A stretch of 9,446 nt of DNA from Pseudomonadota bacterium (GTDB lineage: Bacteria; Pseudomonadota; Gammaproteobacteria; Steroidobacterales; Steroidobacteraceae), in the NCBI GenBank assembly GCA_021779875.1, contig JAJXZV010000123.1, forward strand, positions 1-9,446, given 5' to 3'. This document shows, piece by piece, positions 1 through 6,697 of this stretch. The stretch's first letter is position 1. Every line of letters starts with the position of its first letter. Below the pieces are notes generated by a model. The model was not told the DNA's origin. It saw nothing but the letters and a program-made list of their open reading frames with translations, and did no database searches. Made by a program: the position numbers and the translations under genes.

Positions 1-363
1 CAGGTCGAGCGCGTGCAGGGCGTCGTGGACCATGTGCGCGTCCAGGTGGCAGGCTTGGCCCGTGGTGATCTGCACGGCCGGAACGCCCTTCGCCCGGATG
101 CGCCGCGCGTCGTTCTCCGTCTCCAGATCGCCCTCGATGACCGCGAGCCGCAGCCGCCCGCCGATGGCGTCGATGGTGGCTTCGAGCAGACTGGTCTTGC
201 CCGAGCCGGGCGAGGACATCAGGTTGATCGCGAGCACGCCGTGGGCGGCGAGGTGGTCCCGGTTGTGCGCCGCCTGGCGATCGTTGTCGCGCAGGATGCC
301 GGTCAGCAGGGTGACGGTATGCGCCCGGGTCGGCGTGGCGGCGCAGCCGCAATCAGTGCACAT
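1..363 (-). CDS. hypB: Hydrogenase nickel incorporation GTPase HypB (partial, C-terminus beyond left edge)
   Basis: The reverse strand from an ATG at 361-363 stays open for 121 codons to the window edge, so the gene is cut by the window and not broken. The N-terminus MCTDCGC matches the CxxCxC high-affinity metal site of HypB. A P-loop (SSPGSGKTSLL, residues 50-60) identifies the SIMIBI-class GTPase. The segment TTGQACHLDAHMV (about 100-112) carries the Cys-His pair (C105, H106) of the G-domain metal site. HypB works with HypA to insert nickel into the precursor of the [NiFe] hydrogenase large subunit in the cytoplasm, in a GTP-dependent step. There is no histidine-rich stretch near the N-terminus, so it lacks the nickel-storage region some HypB proteins have. 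The start overlaps the end of hypA by 11 bases, consistent with translational coupling in a hypCAB operon. Confidence 0.95.
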   Translation of the reverse strand, partial: MCTDCGCAATPTRAHTVTLLTGILRDNDRQAAHNRDHLAAHGVLAINLMSSPGSGKTSLLEATIDAIGGRLRLAVIEGDLETENDARRIRAKGVPAVQITTGQACHLDAHMVHDALHALDL

Positions 364-718
364 CGTCGGACTCCTCGATGGTCAACTCCACCTGCTTCAG
401 CAGCAGCTCGTCGCCGCTGACGAGCTCGATCCGCCAGGCGCCGCAGTGACCGCAGATGAGCGCGTTCGGCGCCGTCCGCGTCTCCCGCCGGCACGCCGCG
501 CACCACACGACGACGGGAACGGTCTCGATCCGCAGCGCGGCCCGGCCGGCCACCGTGGCGCCGCACGCCACGCTGAACGCCCGGGAGAGCGCCCCGGGCT
601 CGACGCCCGACAAGGGGCCGATCGACACCACGACCGCGGTCACCTCGCGGCCGCCATGCGCGGCGGCCGTGCGCTCGACCTCGCGGAGCAGGCTCTGACA
701 GATCGCGAGCTCATGCAT
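353..718 (-). CDS. hypA: Hydrogenase nickel metallochaperone HypA
   Basis: The protein has 121 residues, the usual HypA length of about 115-120. It begins MHELAICQSLL, the HypA start in which His2 and Glu3 belong to the nickel-binding site. A zinc-ribbon follows with two CxxC pairs (WCAAC near residue 73 and CGHC near 89), which is the structural zinc site. HypA accepts nickel and passes it with HypB to the hydrogenase large-subunit precursor. It overlaps the end of hypC by 8 bases and the start of hypB by 11 bases, so the three genes almost certainly share a transcript. Confidence 0.96.
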   Translation of the reverse strand: MHELAICQSLLREVERTAAAHGGREVTAVVVSIGPLSGVEPGALSRAFSVACGATVAGRAALRIETVPVVVWCAACRRETRTAPNALICGHCGAWRIELVSGDELLLKQVELTIEESDDVH

Positions 719-953
719 CGCGCGCGCCGCCCTGGATCGAAAGGATCTGGTCGTACAGGAGCCAGGACTCCTCGGCCTGCGCCGGCGACATCTTCTGAAT
801 GGCGTAGCCCACGTGCACCATGACGTGATCGCCCGCGGCCAGCGGCTCGTGCTGCAACAGGAACAGGCTGACGGTGCGCTCGATGCCTTTCGCGTCGCAT
901 CGCGCCTCGAGCCCGTTCATCTCCACGATGCGCATAGGAATGCCGAGGCACAT
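711..953 (-). CDS. hypC: Hydrogenase assembly chaperone HypC/HupF family
   Basis: The protein has 80 residues and starts MCLGIPMRI, the HypC signature, in which Cys2 becomes the N-terminal residue and binds the Fe(CN)2CO precursor with HypD. I chose the ATG at 951-953 over the upstream in-frame ATG at 978-980 because family members start exactly at MCLGIP and a strong Shine-Dalgarno (GGGGGAG) lies just upstream. The middle part (AGDHVMVHVGYAIQKM) is the conserved beta-barrel core of the family. HypC carries the iron centre to the large-subunit precursor and stays bound until nickel is inserted. It is first in the leftward hypCAB operon. The hydrogenase operon runs away from it on the other strand. 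Confidence 0.95.
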   Translation of the reverse strand: MCLGIPMRIVEMNGLEARCDAKGIERTVSLFLLQHEPLAAGDHVMVHVGYAIQKMSPAQAEESWLLYDQILSIQGGARDA

Positions 954-1077
954 ACGAGCTCCCCCTGGCTTCGATCCCATTGTGGGGATGCGAACGTCCC
1001 GTTGAACATGCGGGAACCTACGTATGAGCGCGAGAGCGCCGCGGGTCTATGCTGGCGGCGGCCTGGAGGAATCGGCG
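954..1077. promoter_or_regulatory. Divergent promoter region between hypC and the hydrogenase operon
   Basis: These 124 bases separate the leftward hyp operon from the rightward structural operon and must hold both promoters unless one lies further upstream. Two small inverted repeats are visible: ATCCC/GGGAT (974-978 and 985-989, 6-base spacer) and TCCCG/CGGGA (997-1001 and 1011-1015, 9-base spacer). A possible rightward promoter has -35 TTGAAC at 1002-1007 and -10 TATGAG at 1023-1028, but the 15-base spacing is short, so this is weak. I see no clear sigma-54 -24/-12 element and no FNR-type site. The repeats could be an operator or chance in GC-rich DNA. Confidence 0.4.
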
Positions 1078-1542
1078 ATGCGGACCCTGCTGATGGGCAT
1101 CGGCAACGTGCTGTTGAGCGACGACGGCATCGGCGTGCACGTCGTCCGGGCGCTCGAGCCGCTGGCGAGCGACGGCCGGGTCGCGGTGCGCGACGGCGGC
1201 ACGCTCGGGCTCACGTTGCTCAACGAACTGTACGACATCGATGCGCTGATCGTCGTCGACGCGATGCAGCTCGACGATGCCCCCGGAACCGTGCGCGAGT
1301 TCGAGGCGGAACGCATGGACGCGCAGCTCGTCGGCAAGCGCCGCTCCGTGCACGAGGTGGCGCTCGCCGACCTGCTGGTCGCCGCGGCCCTGACCCGAAA
1401 CACCCCGATGCGGCGCGCCCTGGTGGCCGTTCAGCCGCAGTCGACGGCCTGGGGCACGACCCCGACCGCGGCCGTGGACGCCGCCATCCCGGTCGCCTGC
1501 CGCGCGGTGCGCGCGCTGCTCGACCGATGGGGGGTCCCATGA
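1078..1542 (+). CDS. hynD: Hydrogenase maturation endopeptidase (HyaD/HybD/HynD type)
   Basis: The protein has 154 residues, typical for the HycI/HybD family. The start GIGNVLLSDDGIGVHVV (residues 7-23) is the family signature. The three positions equivalent to the nickel ligands Glu16, Asp62 and His93 of E. coli HybD are D16, D61 (VVDAMQ) and H92 (SVHEVALADLL). The enzyme recognises nickel in the large-subunit precursor and removes the C-terminal tail after the DPCxxCxxH motif, the last maturation step. The matching 15-residue tail is present in the large subunit encoded downstream. I chose the ATG at 1078 because GGAGGA (1065-1070) sits 7 bases upstream. An in-frame ATG at 1024 would add 18 residues not expected in the family. 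The gene overlaps the next one by ATGA. Confidence 0.94.
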   Translation: MRTLLMGIGNVLLSDDGIGVHVVRALEPLASDGRVAVRDGGTLGLTLLNELYDIDALIVVDAMQLDDAPGTVREFEAERMDAQLVGKRRSVHEVALADLLVAAALTRNTPMRRALVAVQPQSTAWGTTPTAAVDAAIPVACRAVRALLDRWGVP

Positions 1543-1916
1543 GCGGCGGGACGAGCGCCCTGGCGGCGAGCATCCTGCGGGAGATCGCCGATCGTCTGTC
1601 GGCGCTCGCGAACGGGGGCGAGAGCGCGGCGATCGACCTGCGCAGCCTGCCGCTGACCGCCGCGGACCGCGGCGAGCTCGAGCGCAGCCTCGGGCGCGGC
1701 GAGGTCGCCGCGCGCCTGGACGTGGCCGGAACCAGCGAGATCTGGGAGACCGGCTACGGCGGCGTGTGGTGGATCAGACATTTCGGCGCGGGCGAGCATC
1801 TGGCCGCCGAGCGGATCGAGATCACGCCCGTGCCGCAGATCCTGGTGACCGACCCGGCGGACATCGCCGCGTCGGCGGCGCGTGCAATCACATCAATGAG
1901 CGGCCCCCATGAATGA
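1539..1916 (+). CDS. HyaF/HupH-like hydrogenase expression/formation protein, single domain
   Basis: This 125-residue protein resembles the C-terminal domain of HyaF/HupH. The section around residues 60-104 contains the characteristic SEIWETGYGGVWWIRHF, then IEITPVP and ILVTDPADI. HyaF and HupH are usually about 280 residues with two related halves, so this is a short, one-domain version. The family is needed for maturation of membrane-bound [NiFe] hydrogenases, probably for assembly of the small subunit or its Fe-S clusters, though the mechanism is not settled. Its place directly before the small-subunit gene, with an 8-base overlap, fits that role. The ATG at 1539 overlaps the endopeptidase stop (ATGA) and has a run of G as ribosome-binding site. 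The N-terminal half (1-55) is a helical, charged region without recognisable motifs. Confidence 0.82.
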   Translation: MSGGTSALAASILREIADRLSALANGGESAAIDLRSLPLTAADRGELERSLGRGEVAARLDVAGTSEIWETGYGGVWWIRHFGAGEHLAAERIEITPVPQILVTDPADIAASAARAITSMSGPHE

Positions 1917-2994
1917 CCGAGACGGCATCGCAGATCTGCTGGCGCGGCGCGGCGTCTCGCGCCGGGCCCTGTTGAAATACGCCACCTATCTCGCCACCGT
2001 GATGGCGCTGCCGCCGCTCGCGGCGCGAGCGATCGCGCAGGGTCTCGCGAAGGCGCGGCGGCAGTCGGTGATCTGGCTGTCCTTCCAGGAGTGCACCGGC
2101 TGCACCGAGTCCCTGACGCGCTCGTTCAACCCGACGCTCGAGGATCTGATCTTCGACATGATCTCCCTCGACTACCACGAGACCCTGCAGGCCGTCTCGG
2201 GCGCGGCGGCGGAGGCGGCCCGCCTCGCGGCGATGCGCGAGAACCGCGGCAAGTACGTCGTGGTGGTGGACGGCTCGGTGGCCACCAAGGACGGCGGGGT
2301 CTATTCGACCAATGCCGGCAAGACCAATCTCGAGGTGCTGAAGGAGACGGCGGAGCACGCGCTGGCGGTGATCTCGGTGGGCACCTGCGCGGCCTTCGGC
2401 GGCCTGCCACACGCGCATCCGAATCCGACCGGAGCCGTGCCGGTGTCGCAGATCATCACCGACAAGCCGGTGATCAACATCTCCGGCTGCCCGCCCATCG
2501 CCGAGGCCATGGCCGGCACCATCGCGTACCTGATCACCTTCGGCAAGCTCCCCGACCTCGACCATCTGAGCCGTCCGAAGTCCATCTTCGGCGACAGCAT
2601 CCACGATCGCTGCTACCGGCGTCCGTTCTACGACAAGGGGATGTTCGCCAAGAGCTTCGACGACGAGGGCGCGCGCAAGGGTTGGTGCCTGTACGAGGTC
2701 GGCTGCAAGGGGCCGGTCACCTACAACGCCTGCGCCACCCTCAAGTGGAACGGCGGCGTCTCCTTCCCGATTCAATCCGGGCACGGCTGCCTCGGATGCT
2801 CGGAACCCGACTTCTGGGACAACGGCGGGTTCTATCGGCCGCTGTCGAGCAGCACCAGCCATCCCGGGGCCGTGGTCGGCGGGGCGGTGGTGGCCGGAAT
2901 CGCGGTCGGCGGCCTCGGCGCGCTGCTAGCACGGCAGCGCCGGGAGCGCGCGGTTCGGGACCTCGAGGCGAAGGAACAGGAGCGCCGATCATGA
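1909..2994 (+). CDS. hynS: [NiFe] hydrogenase small subunit, Tat-exported, membrane-anchored
   Basis: The protein has 361 residues. A twin-arginine signal (SRRALLKY, residues 17-24) precedes a hydrophobic stretch, so the folded heterodimer is exported to the periplasm. All three Fe-S clusters are visible. The proximal [4Fe-4S] has C62, C65, C160 and C194. The distal [4Fe-4S] has H232, C235, C260 and C266. The medial cluster has C275, C294 and C297, with Pro287 in the FPIQ segment, as in [3Fe-4S] enzymes. The proximal motif is CTGCTES, without the two extra cysteines of the oxygen-tolerant group 1d proteins. A C-terminal hydrophobic helix (about 320-341) followed by a basic tail anchors the protein. 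It carries electrons from the active site to Isp1. The start overlaps the previous gene by 8 bases and has no good Shine-Dalgarno, suggesting translational coupling. It overlaps isp1 by ATGA. Confidence 0.96.
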   Translation: MNDRDGIADLLARRGVSRRALLKYATYLATVMALPPLAARAIAQGLAKARRQSVIWLSFQECTGCTESLTRSFNPTLEDLIFDMISLDYHETLQAVSGAAAEAARLAAMRENRGKYVVVVDGSVATKDGGVYSTNAGKTNLEVLKETAEHALAVISVGTCAAFGGLPHAHPNPTGAVPVSQIITDKPVINISGCPPIAEAMAGTIAYLITFGKLPDLDHLSRPKSIFGDSIHDRCYRRPFYDKGMFAKSFDDEGARKGWCLYEVGCKGPVTYNACATLKWNGGVSFPIQSGHGCLGCSEPDFWDNGGFYRPLSSSTSHPGAVVGGAVVAGIAVGGLGALLARQRRERAVRDLEAKEQERRS

Positions 2995-3650
2995 GCCTGC
3001 TGGAATTCGCGCGCGGGCCGGCGCTCGAGATCGCCCTCGGCGCATTCGCCTTCGGCGTCGCCTGGCGGCTGCTGTCGCTGCTCGCCCTGCCCTGGAGCCG
3101 AGACCGCTCGGTGGCGCGCCCCGCGGCGCCATCGGCGCTGGCCGCGGCCGCGGGCGGCTTCGTGCGTCGCATGTGGCCCGCGCGCCCCTTCCGGCGCTCG
3201 GACCTGTGGGTGACCCTGAACGGTCACGTCTATCACATCGGCCTCGCCATCGTGGTGTTCGGGCTCGCCCAGCACATCCAGTTCATCAAGGGTCTGTTCG
3301 GCCTGCAGTGGCCCAATCTGCCGACCGGGCTCGTGTCGCTGGTCTCGGTGATCACCCTGGCGTCCTTGACGGTGGCCCTGGCGCGACGGGTGGTGAGCCC
3401 GGTGCTGCGGCTGATCTCGACGGCCAACGACTACTTCAGCTGGCTCGTGACCGCGCTGCCGGTCGCCACCGGGCTGCTGGCGCAGAGCCACCTGGGCGCC
3501 CGCTACGAGACGCTGCTGGCGTGGCACCTGCTGAGCGTGGCCCTGCTGCTCGCCTGGTTCCCGTACGGCAAGCTCATGCACGCCTTCCTGGTGTTCCTGA
3601 CCCGCGGCGAGACCGCGATCTTATACCGTCGCAGGGGAGTTCAATCATGA
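2991..3650 (+). CDS. isp1: Isp1, NarI-like cytochrome b membrane subunit of the hydrogenase
   Basis: The protein has 219 residues and about five hydrophobic segments (around 11-33, 78-98, 113-131, 147-164 and 175-201). It resembles the nitrate reductase gamma subunit/DsrM family, not the HupC/HyaC cytochromes. Histidines that could bind two b haems are H79, H82 and H95 in the second segment and H179 and H197 in the last. The 18-residue spacing of H179 and H197 equals that of the NarI haem ligands His187 and His205. Isp1 would take electrons from HynS at the periplasmic face and move them across the membrane to Isp2. The ATG at 2991 is preceded by AGGAG (2978-2982) with an 8-base spacer and overlaps the hynS stop. 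The gene ends in an ATGA overlap with the large subunit. Which histidines bind haem is inferred. Confidence 0.86.
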   Translation: MSLLEFARGPALEIALGAFAFGVAWRLLSLLALPWSRDRSVARPAAPSALAAAAGGFVRRMWPARPFRRSDLWVTLNGHVYHIGLAIVVFGLAQHIQFIKGLFGLQWPNLPTGLVSLVSVITLASLTVALARRVVSPVLRLISTANDYFSWLVTALPVATGLLAQSHLGARYETLLAWHLLSVALLLAWFPYGKLMHAFLVFLTRGETAILYRRRGVQS

Positions 3651-5392
3651 GCGCGCGCGTGGTCGTCGATCCCATCACCCGCATCGAAGGACACCTGCGC
3701 ATCGAGGCACAGACCGACGCCGCCGGTGCGATCACCGGCGCCTACAGCTCGGGCACGATGGTGCGCGGCATCGAGATCATCCTGCGCGGCCGCGATCCGC
3801 GCGACGCCTGGGCGTTCGCGCAGCGCATCTGCGGCGTGTGCACGCTGGTGCACGGCATCGCCTCGGTGCGGGCGGTGGAGAACGCGCTCGATTACCGGAT
3901 CCCGCCCAACGCGCAGCTGATCCGCAATCTGATGATCGCGGCCCAGCACGTGCACGACCACGTGATGCATTTCTACCATTTGCACGCGCTCGACTGGGTG
4001 GACGTCGTGTCGGCGCTGAAGGCCGATCCGGCCGCGACCTCGCAGCTCGCGCAGTCGATCTCGGCCTACCCGAAGTCGAGCCCGGGGTATTTCGCCGAGA
4101 CCCAGAAGCGGCTGAAGAATTTCGTCGAGGCCGGACAGCTCGGCATCTTCGCCAACGGCTTCTGGGGAAACCCCGGCTTCAAGCTGCCGGCCGAGGCGAA
4201 CCTGATGGCGGTCGCGCACTACCTGGAGGCGCTCGCCTGGCAGCGCGAGGTGGTGCAGATCCACACCATCTTCGGCGGCAAGAATCCGCACCCGAACTTC
4301 CTCGTGGGCGGTGCGCCGTCGCCGATCAGCATCGACACCGGCGGCACCGGCGGGACCTCGGCGACCGCGCTCAACATGGCGGGCTTGAGCCAGATTCGCA
4401 GCGTAATCGGCCGGATGAAGGAATTCGTCGAGCAGGTGTATCTGCCCGATACCCTGGCGATCGCCTCCTTCTACAAGGACTGGTTCGCGCGCGGCGAGGG
4501 GGTGGGGAATTTCCTCACCTACGGGGACTTCCCGGAGAAGGGCATGGACGATCCGGCCAGCTGGCTGGTGCCCGCCGGTGCGATCCTCGGCCGCGATTTG
4601 AGCACGATCCACCCGGTCGACCTCACCGACCCGGCGCAGGTGCAGGAATTCGTGTCGCATTCCTGGTACGACTATGCGGGCGGCAAGAACACCGGGCTGC
4701 ATCCGTACGAGGGGCAGACGAATCTCAACTACACGGGGCCGCGGCCGCCGTTCGAGCAGCTGAACGTGGAGGAGAGCTACTCGTGGCTCAAGTCGCCGCG
4801 CTGGAAGGGCCGCGTGATGGAGGTGGGTCCGCTGGCGCGGGTCCTGATGCTGTACGCCAAGGGGCACGAGCCGACCCGCGAGCTCGCGCAGTACGCGCTC
4901 AAGAAGCTCGATCTGCCGCTGACGGCGCTGTTCTCGACGCTGGGCCGGACCGCCGCCCGCACCCTGGAGAGCAAGATCATGGTCGACCAGATGTCCGTCT
5001 GGCTCGACCACCTGATCGGCAACATCAAGTCCGGCGACCTGGCGGTGCACAATCCCGCCAAATGGGATCCCGCCACGTGGCCGCGGACCGCGCGCGGGGT
5101 GGGTTTCATGGAGGCGCCGCGCGGCGCGCTCGCGCACTGGATCGTGATCAAGGACGGGCGGATCGACAATTATCAGGCGGTCGTGCCGTCCACCTGGAAT
5201 GCCGGTCCCCGCGATCAGAACGGCCAGCCGGGACCCTACGAGGCGGCGCTGATGGACCGGCACACCCTGTACGACCCGAAGCAGCCGCTGGAGATCCAGC
5301 GCACCATCCACAGCTTCGATCCGTGCATCGCCTGCGCCGTGCACGTGGTGGATCCGGCGGGCGAGGAGCTCATGCAGCTGCGAGTACGCTAG
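3647..5392 (+). CDS. hynL: [NiFe] hydrogenase large subunit
   Basis: The precursor has 581 residues, normal for group 1 enzymes. The nickel-iron site cysteines are C62 and C65 (RICGVC) and C560 and C563 (DPCIACAVH). Glu14 in RIEGH matches the proton-transfer glutamate of the family. The NPHPNFLVGG segment (213-222) is another conserved large-subunit motif. The C-terminus continues 15 residues beyond H566 and should be removed by the endopeptidase encoded upstream. The subunit catalyses reversible cleavage of H2 to protons and electrons and leaves the cell with HynS through the Tat pathway, having no signal of its own. The start is supported by AGGGGAG (3633-3639) 7 bases upstream. It lies between isp1 and isp2. 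In the Thiocapsa hyn operon, as known from the literature, isp1 and isp2 are adjacent and the large subunit comes last. Confidence 0.97.
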   Translation: MSARVVVDPITRIEGHLRIEAQTDAAGAITGAYSSGTMVRGIEIILRGRDPRDAWAFAQRICGVCTLVHGIASVRAVENALDYRIPPNAQLIRNLMIAAQHVHDHVMHFYHLHALDWVDVVSALKADPAATSQLAQSISAYPKSSPGYFAETQKRLKNFVEAGQLGIFANGFWGNPGFKLPAEANLMAVAHYLEALAWQREVVQIHTIFGGKNPHPNFLVGGAPSPISIDTGGTGGTSATALNMAGLSQIRSVIGRMKEFVEQVYLPDTLAIASFYKDWFARGEGVGNFLTYGDFPEKGMDDPASWLVPAGAILGRDLSTIHPVDLTDPAQVQEFVSHSWYDYAGGKNTGLHPYEGQTNLNYTGPRPPFEQLNVEESYSWLKSPRWKGRVMEVGPLARVLMLYAKGHEPTRELAQYALKKLDLPLTALFSTLGRTAARTLESKIMVDQMSVWLDHLIGNIKSGDLAVHNPAKWDPATWPRTARGVGFMEAPRGALAHWIVIKDGRIDNYQAVVPSTWNAGPRDQNGQPGPYEAALMDRHTLYDPKQPLEIQRTIHSFDPCIACAVHVVDPAGEELMQLRVR

Positions 5393-5402
5393 AGGTGAGA
5401 CC

Positions 5403-6665
5403 ATGAACAGCAGCGTCGACGTCGAAGCGGCCGCCCGGAATTTTCTGGCGCGCACCGAGGAGCACCTGGTTTCCTACCTGGAAGCCTGCGTGCACTGCGG
5501 AACGTGCGCCGAGGCCTGTCACTTCTACGCCGCGTCGGGCAATCCGAAGCACACGCCGGCCTACAAACTCGTGCCCATCGCCAAGGCCTATCGGCGCCAG
5601 AAGTTTCCCCTGGCGTGGCTGGGTCTCGCGCCGCGCATCGGTCCCTCGGATCTGCAGGAATGGGAGGAACTGCTGTTCGACACCTGCACCATGTGCGGCC
5701 GCTGCACGAGCGTCTGCCCGATGGGCATCGACATCGCCTCGATCGTCGCCGGTGCCCGCCAGGCGTTCGTCGCGGCCGGACTGGGTCCGAAGGACCTGCT
5801 GGCCGCCGCGGACAGCTCGCGCGACCACGGCAGTCCGCTCGGGCTCACGGCGCAGAAGCTGCGCGAGCGGATGGAATGGCTCGCCGACGAGCACGACGTG
5901 CCCATCGCGCTCGACAAGCCGCGGGCCGAGATCCTGCTGACCATCTCATCCATCGAGGTCATGAAGTATCCGGAATCGGTGGTCGCCATGGCGAAGCTGC
6001 TCAACCATGCCGGCGCCGACTGGACCCTGAGCAGCAAGGGATACGAAGCCACCAACTTCGGATATCTCGCCGGCAAGGCCGACGTGGCCCGCCTCATGGT
6101 GGAGCGGATCGTCGCGGCGGCGGAGGCGGTCGGCGCCAAGACCGTGATCGTTCCGGAGTGCGGACACGCCTTCGGCGTGCTGCGCTGGTCCGCCGCCAAC
6201 ATGCTCGGGCGGGCGCTGCCGTTCGCGGTGCTGCACATCTCGGAATATCTCGCCCAGTTGAAGCGGGCGGGGCGGCTGAAGCTGCGGCCGCTGACCGACT
6301 CGATCACCTATCACGATCCCTGTCAGATCTCGCGGCGGGGCGGCGCGACCGAGGATGCCCGCTATCTGCTCGAGGGCTTCGCCGAGGATTTCCGCGAGAT
6401 GGCGCCCACCGGCGTCTACAACTGGTGTTGCGGCGGCGGCGGCGGGGTGCAGGCCATCGGGCGAGCGGCGGACCTGCGGCACAAGGTGTTCAAGATCAAG
6501 ATGGACCAGGTCGAGCAGACCGGCGCCGGTACCATGGTTTCCTCGTGTTCCAATTGCCGGCTCACGATGGACGAGAGCAAGGAGCACTGGAAGTGGGGCG
6601 GCGGCCTCGCGAGCCTCGTGGAGCTGCTCGCCGACCATCTCGAGAGCGGCGGCGCCCGGACCTAG
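5403..6665 (+). CDS. isp2: Isp2, HdrD/DsrK-like iron-sulfur subunit of the hydrogenase
   Basis: The protein has 420 residues. The N-terminal part holds two ferredoxin-type [4Fe-4S] sites: C29, C32, C35, C39 and C95, C98, C101, C105. Two CCG-type domains follow. The second is intact, with C307, the pair C342-C343 in WCCGGGGG, and C382/C385 in SCSNC, the arrangement that binds the non-cubane or special [4Fe-4S] cluster in heterodisulfide reductase HdrB/HdrD and DsrK. The first (about 176-262) keeps the fold pattern but only one cysteine, C253 in PECGHA. There is no signal peptide or membrane span, so it should sit on the cytoplasmic side of Isp1. By analogy with DsrMK and HdrDE it exchanges electrons with a disulfide or sulfur substrate or with a partner protein, but the true acceptor is unknown. 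A ribosome-binding site AGAGGTGA precedes the ATG, 10 bases after hynL. Confidence 0.88.
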   Translation: MNSSVDVEAAARNFLARTEEHLVSYLEACVHCGTCAEACHFYAASGNPKHTPAYKLVPIAKAYRRQKFPLAWLGLAPRIGPSDLQEWEELLFDTCTMCGRCTSVCPMGIDIASIVAGARQAFVAAGLGPKDLLAAADSSRDHGSPLGLTAQKLRERMEWLADEHDVPIALDKPRAEILLTISSIEVMKYPESVVAMAKLLNHAGADWTLSSKGYEATNFGYLAGKADVARLMVERIVAAAEAVGAKTVIVPECGHAFGVLRWSAANMLGRALPFAVLHISEYLAQLKRAGRLKLRPLTDSITYHDPCQISRRGGATEDARYLLEGFAEDFREMAPTGVYNWCCGGGGGVQAIGRAADLRHKVFKIKMDQVEQTGAGTMVSSCSNCRLTMDESKEHWKWGGGLASLVELLADHLESGGART

Positions 6666-6679
6666 CCGGACGCCGCCGC
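6646..6679. terminator. Strong hairpin over the isp2 stop codon, likely bidirectional terminator
   Basis: GCGGCGGCG (6646-6654) pairs perfectly with CGCCGCCGC (6671-6679). After one C-A mismatch, CCGG (6656-6659) pairs with CCGG (6666-6669), leaving a 6-base loop that contains the isp2 stop TAG. The structure lies between the convergent genes isp2 and fadL, 18 bases beyond the fadL stop on the other strand, where a shared terminator is expected. There is no run of T on either side, so it is not a classic intrinsic terminator. It could act with Rho or protect the 3' end of the transcripts. Confidence 0.5.
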
Positions 6680-6697
6680 GTCGCCCGCGGCCGGCCC

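Noticed and set aside
1024..1077. Start of the endopeptidase gene at the upstream ATG (1024)
   Set aside because: The extra 18 residues do not match the family, whose members start just before GxGN, and the strong GGAGGA ribosome-binding site fits the ATG at 1078.
2091..2990. Upstream extension of the isp1 frame through the hynS region
   Set aside because: The sequence before the ATG at 2991 is an out-of-frame reading of hynS. The ATG has a clear AGGAG and overlaps the hynS stop by ATGA.
2832..3581. A 249-codon minus-strand frame opposite isp1
   Set aside because: It is Gln/Arg/His/Gly-rich antisense of a membrane-protein gene, without start signals or motifs.
3641..5455. A 604-codon open frame on the minus strand opposite the large-subunit gene
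   Set aside because: It mirrors hynL in GC-rich DNA where antisense frames lack stops. Its sequence is low-complexity Arg/Gly/His/Ala rich with no motif, and the plus-strand gene is certain.
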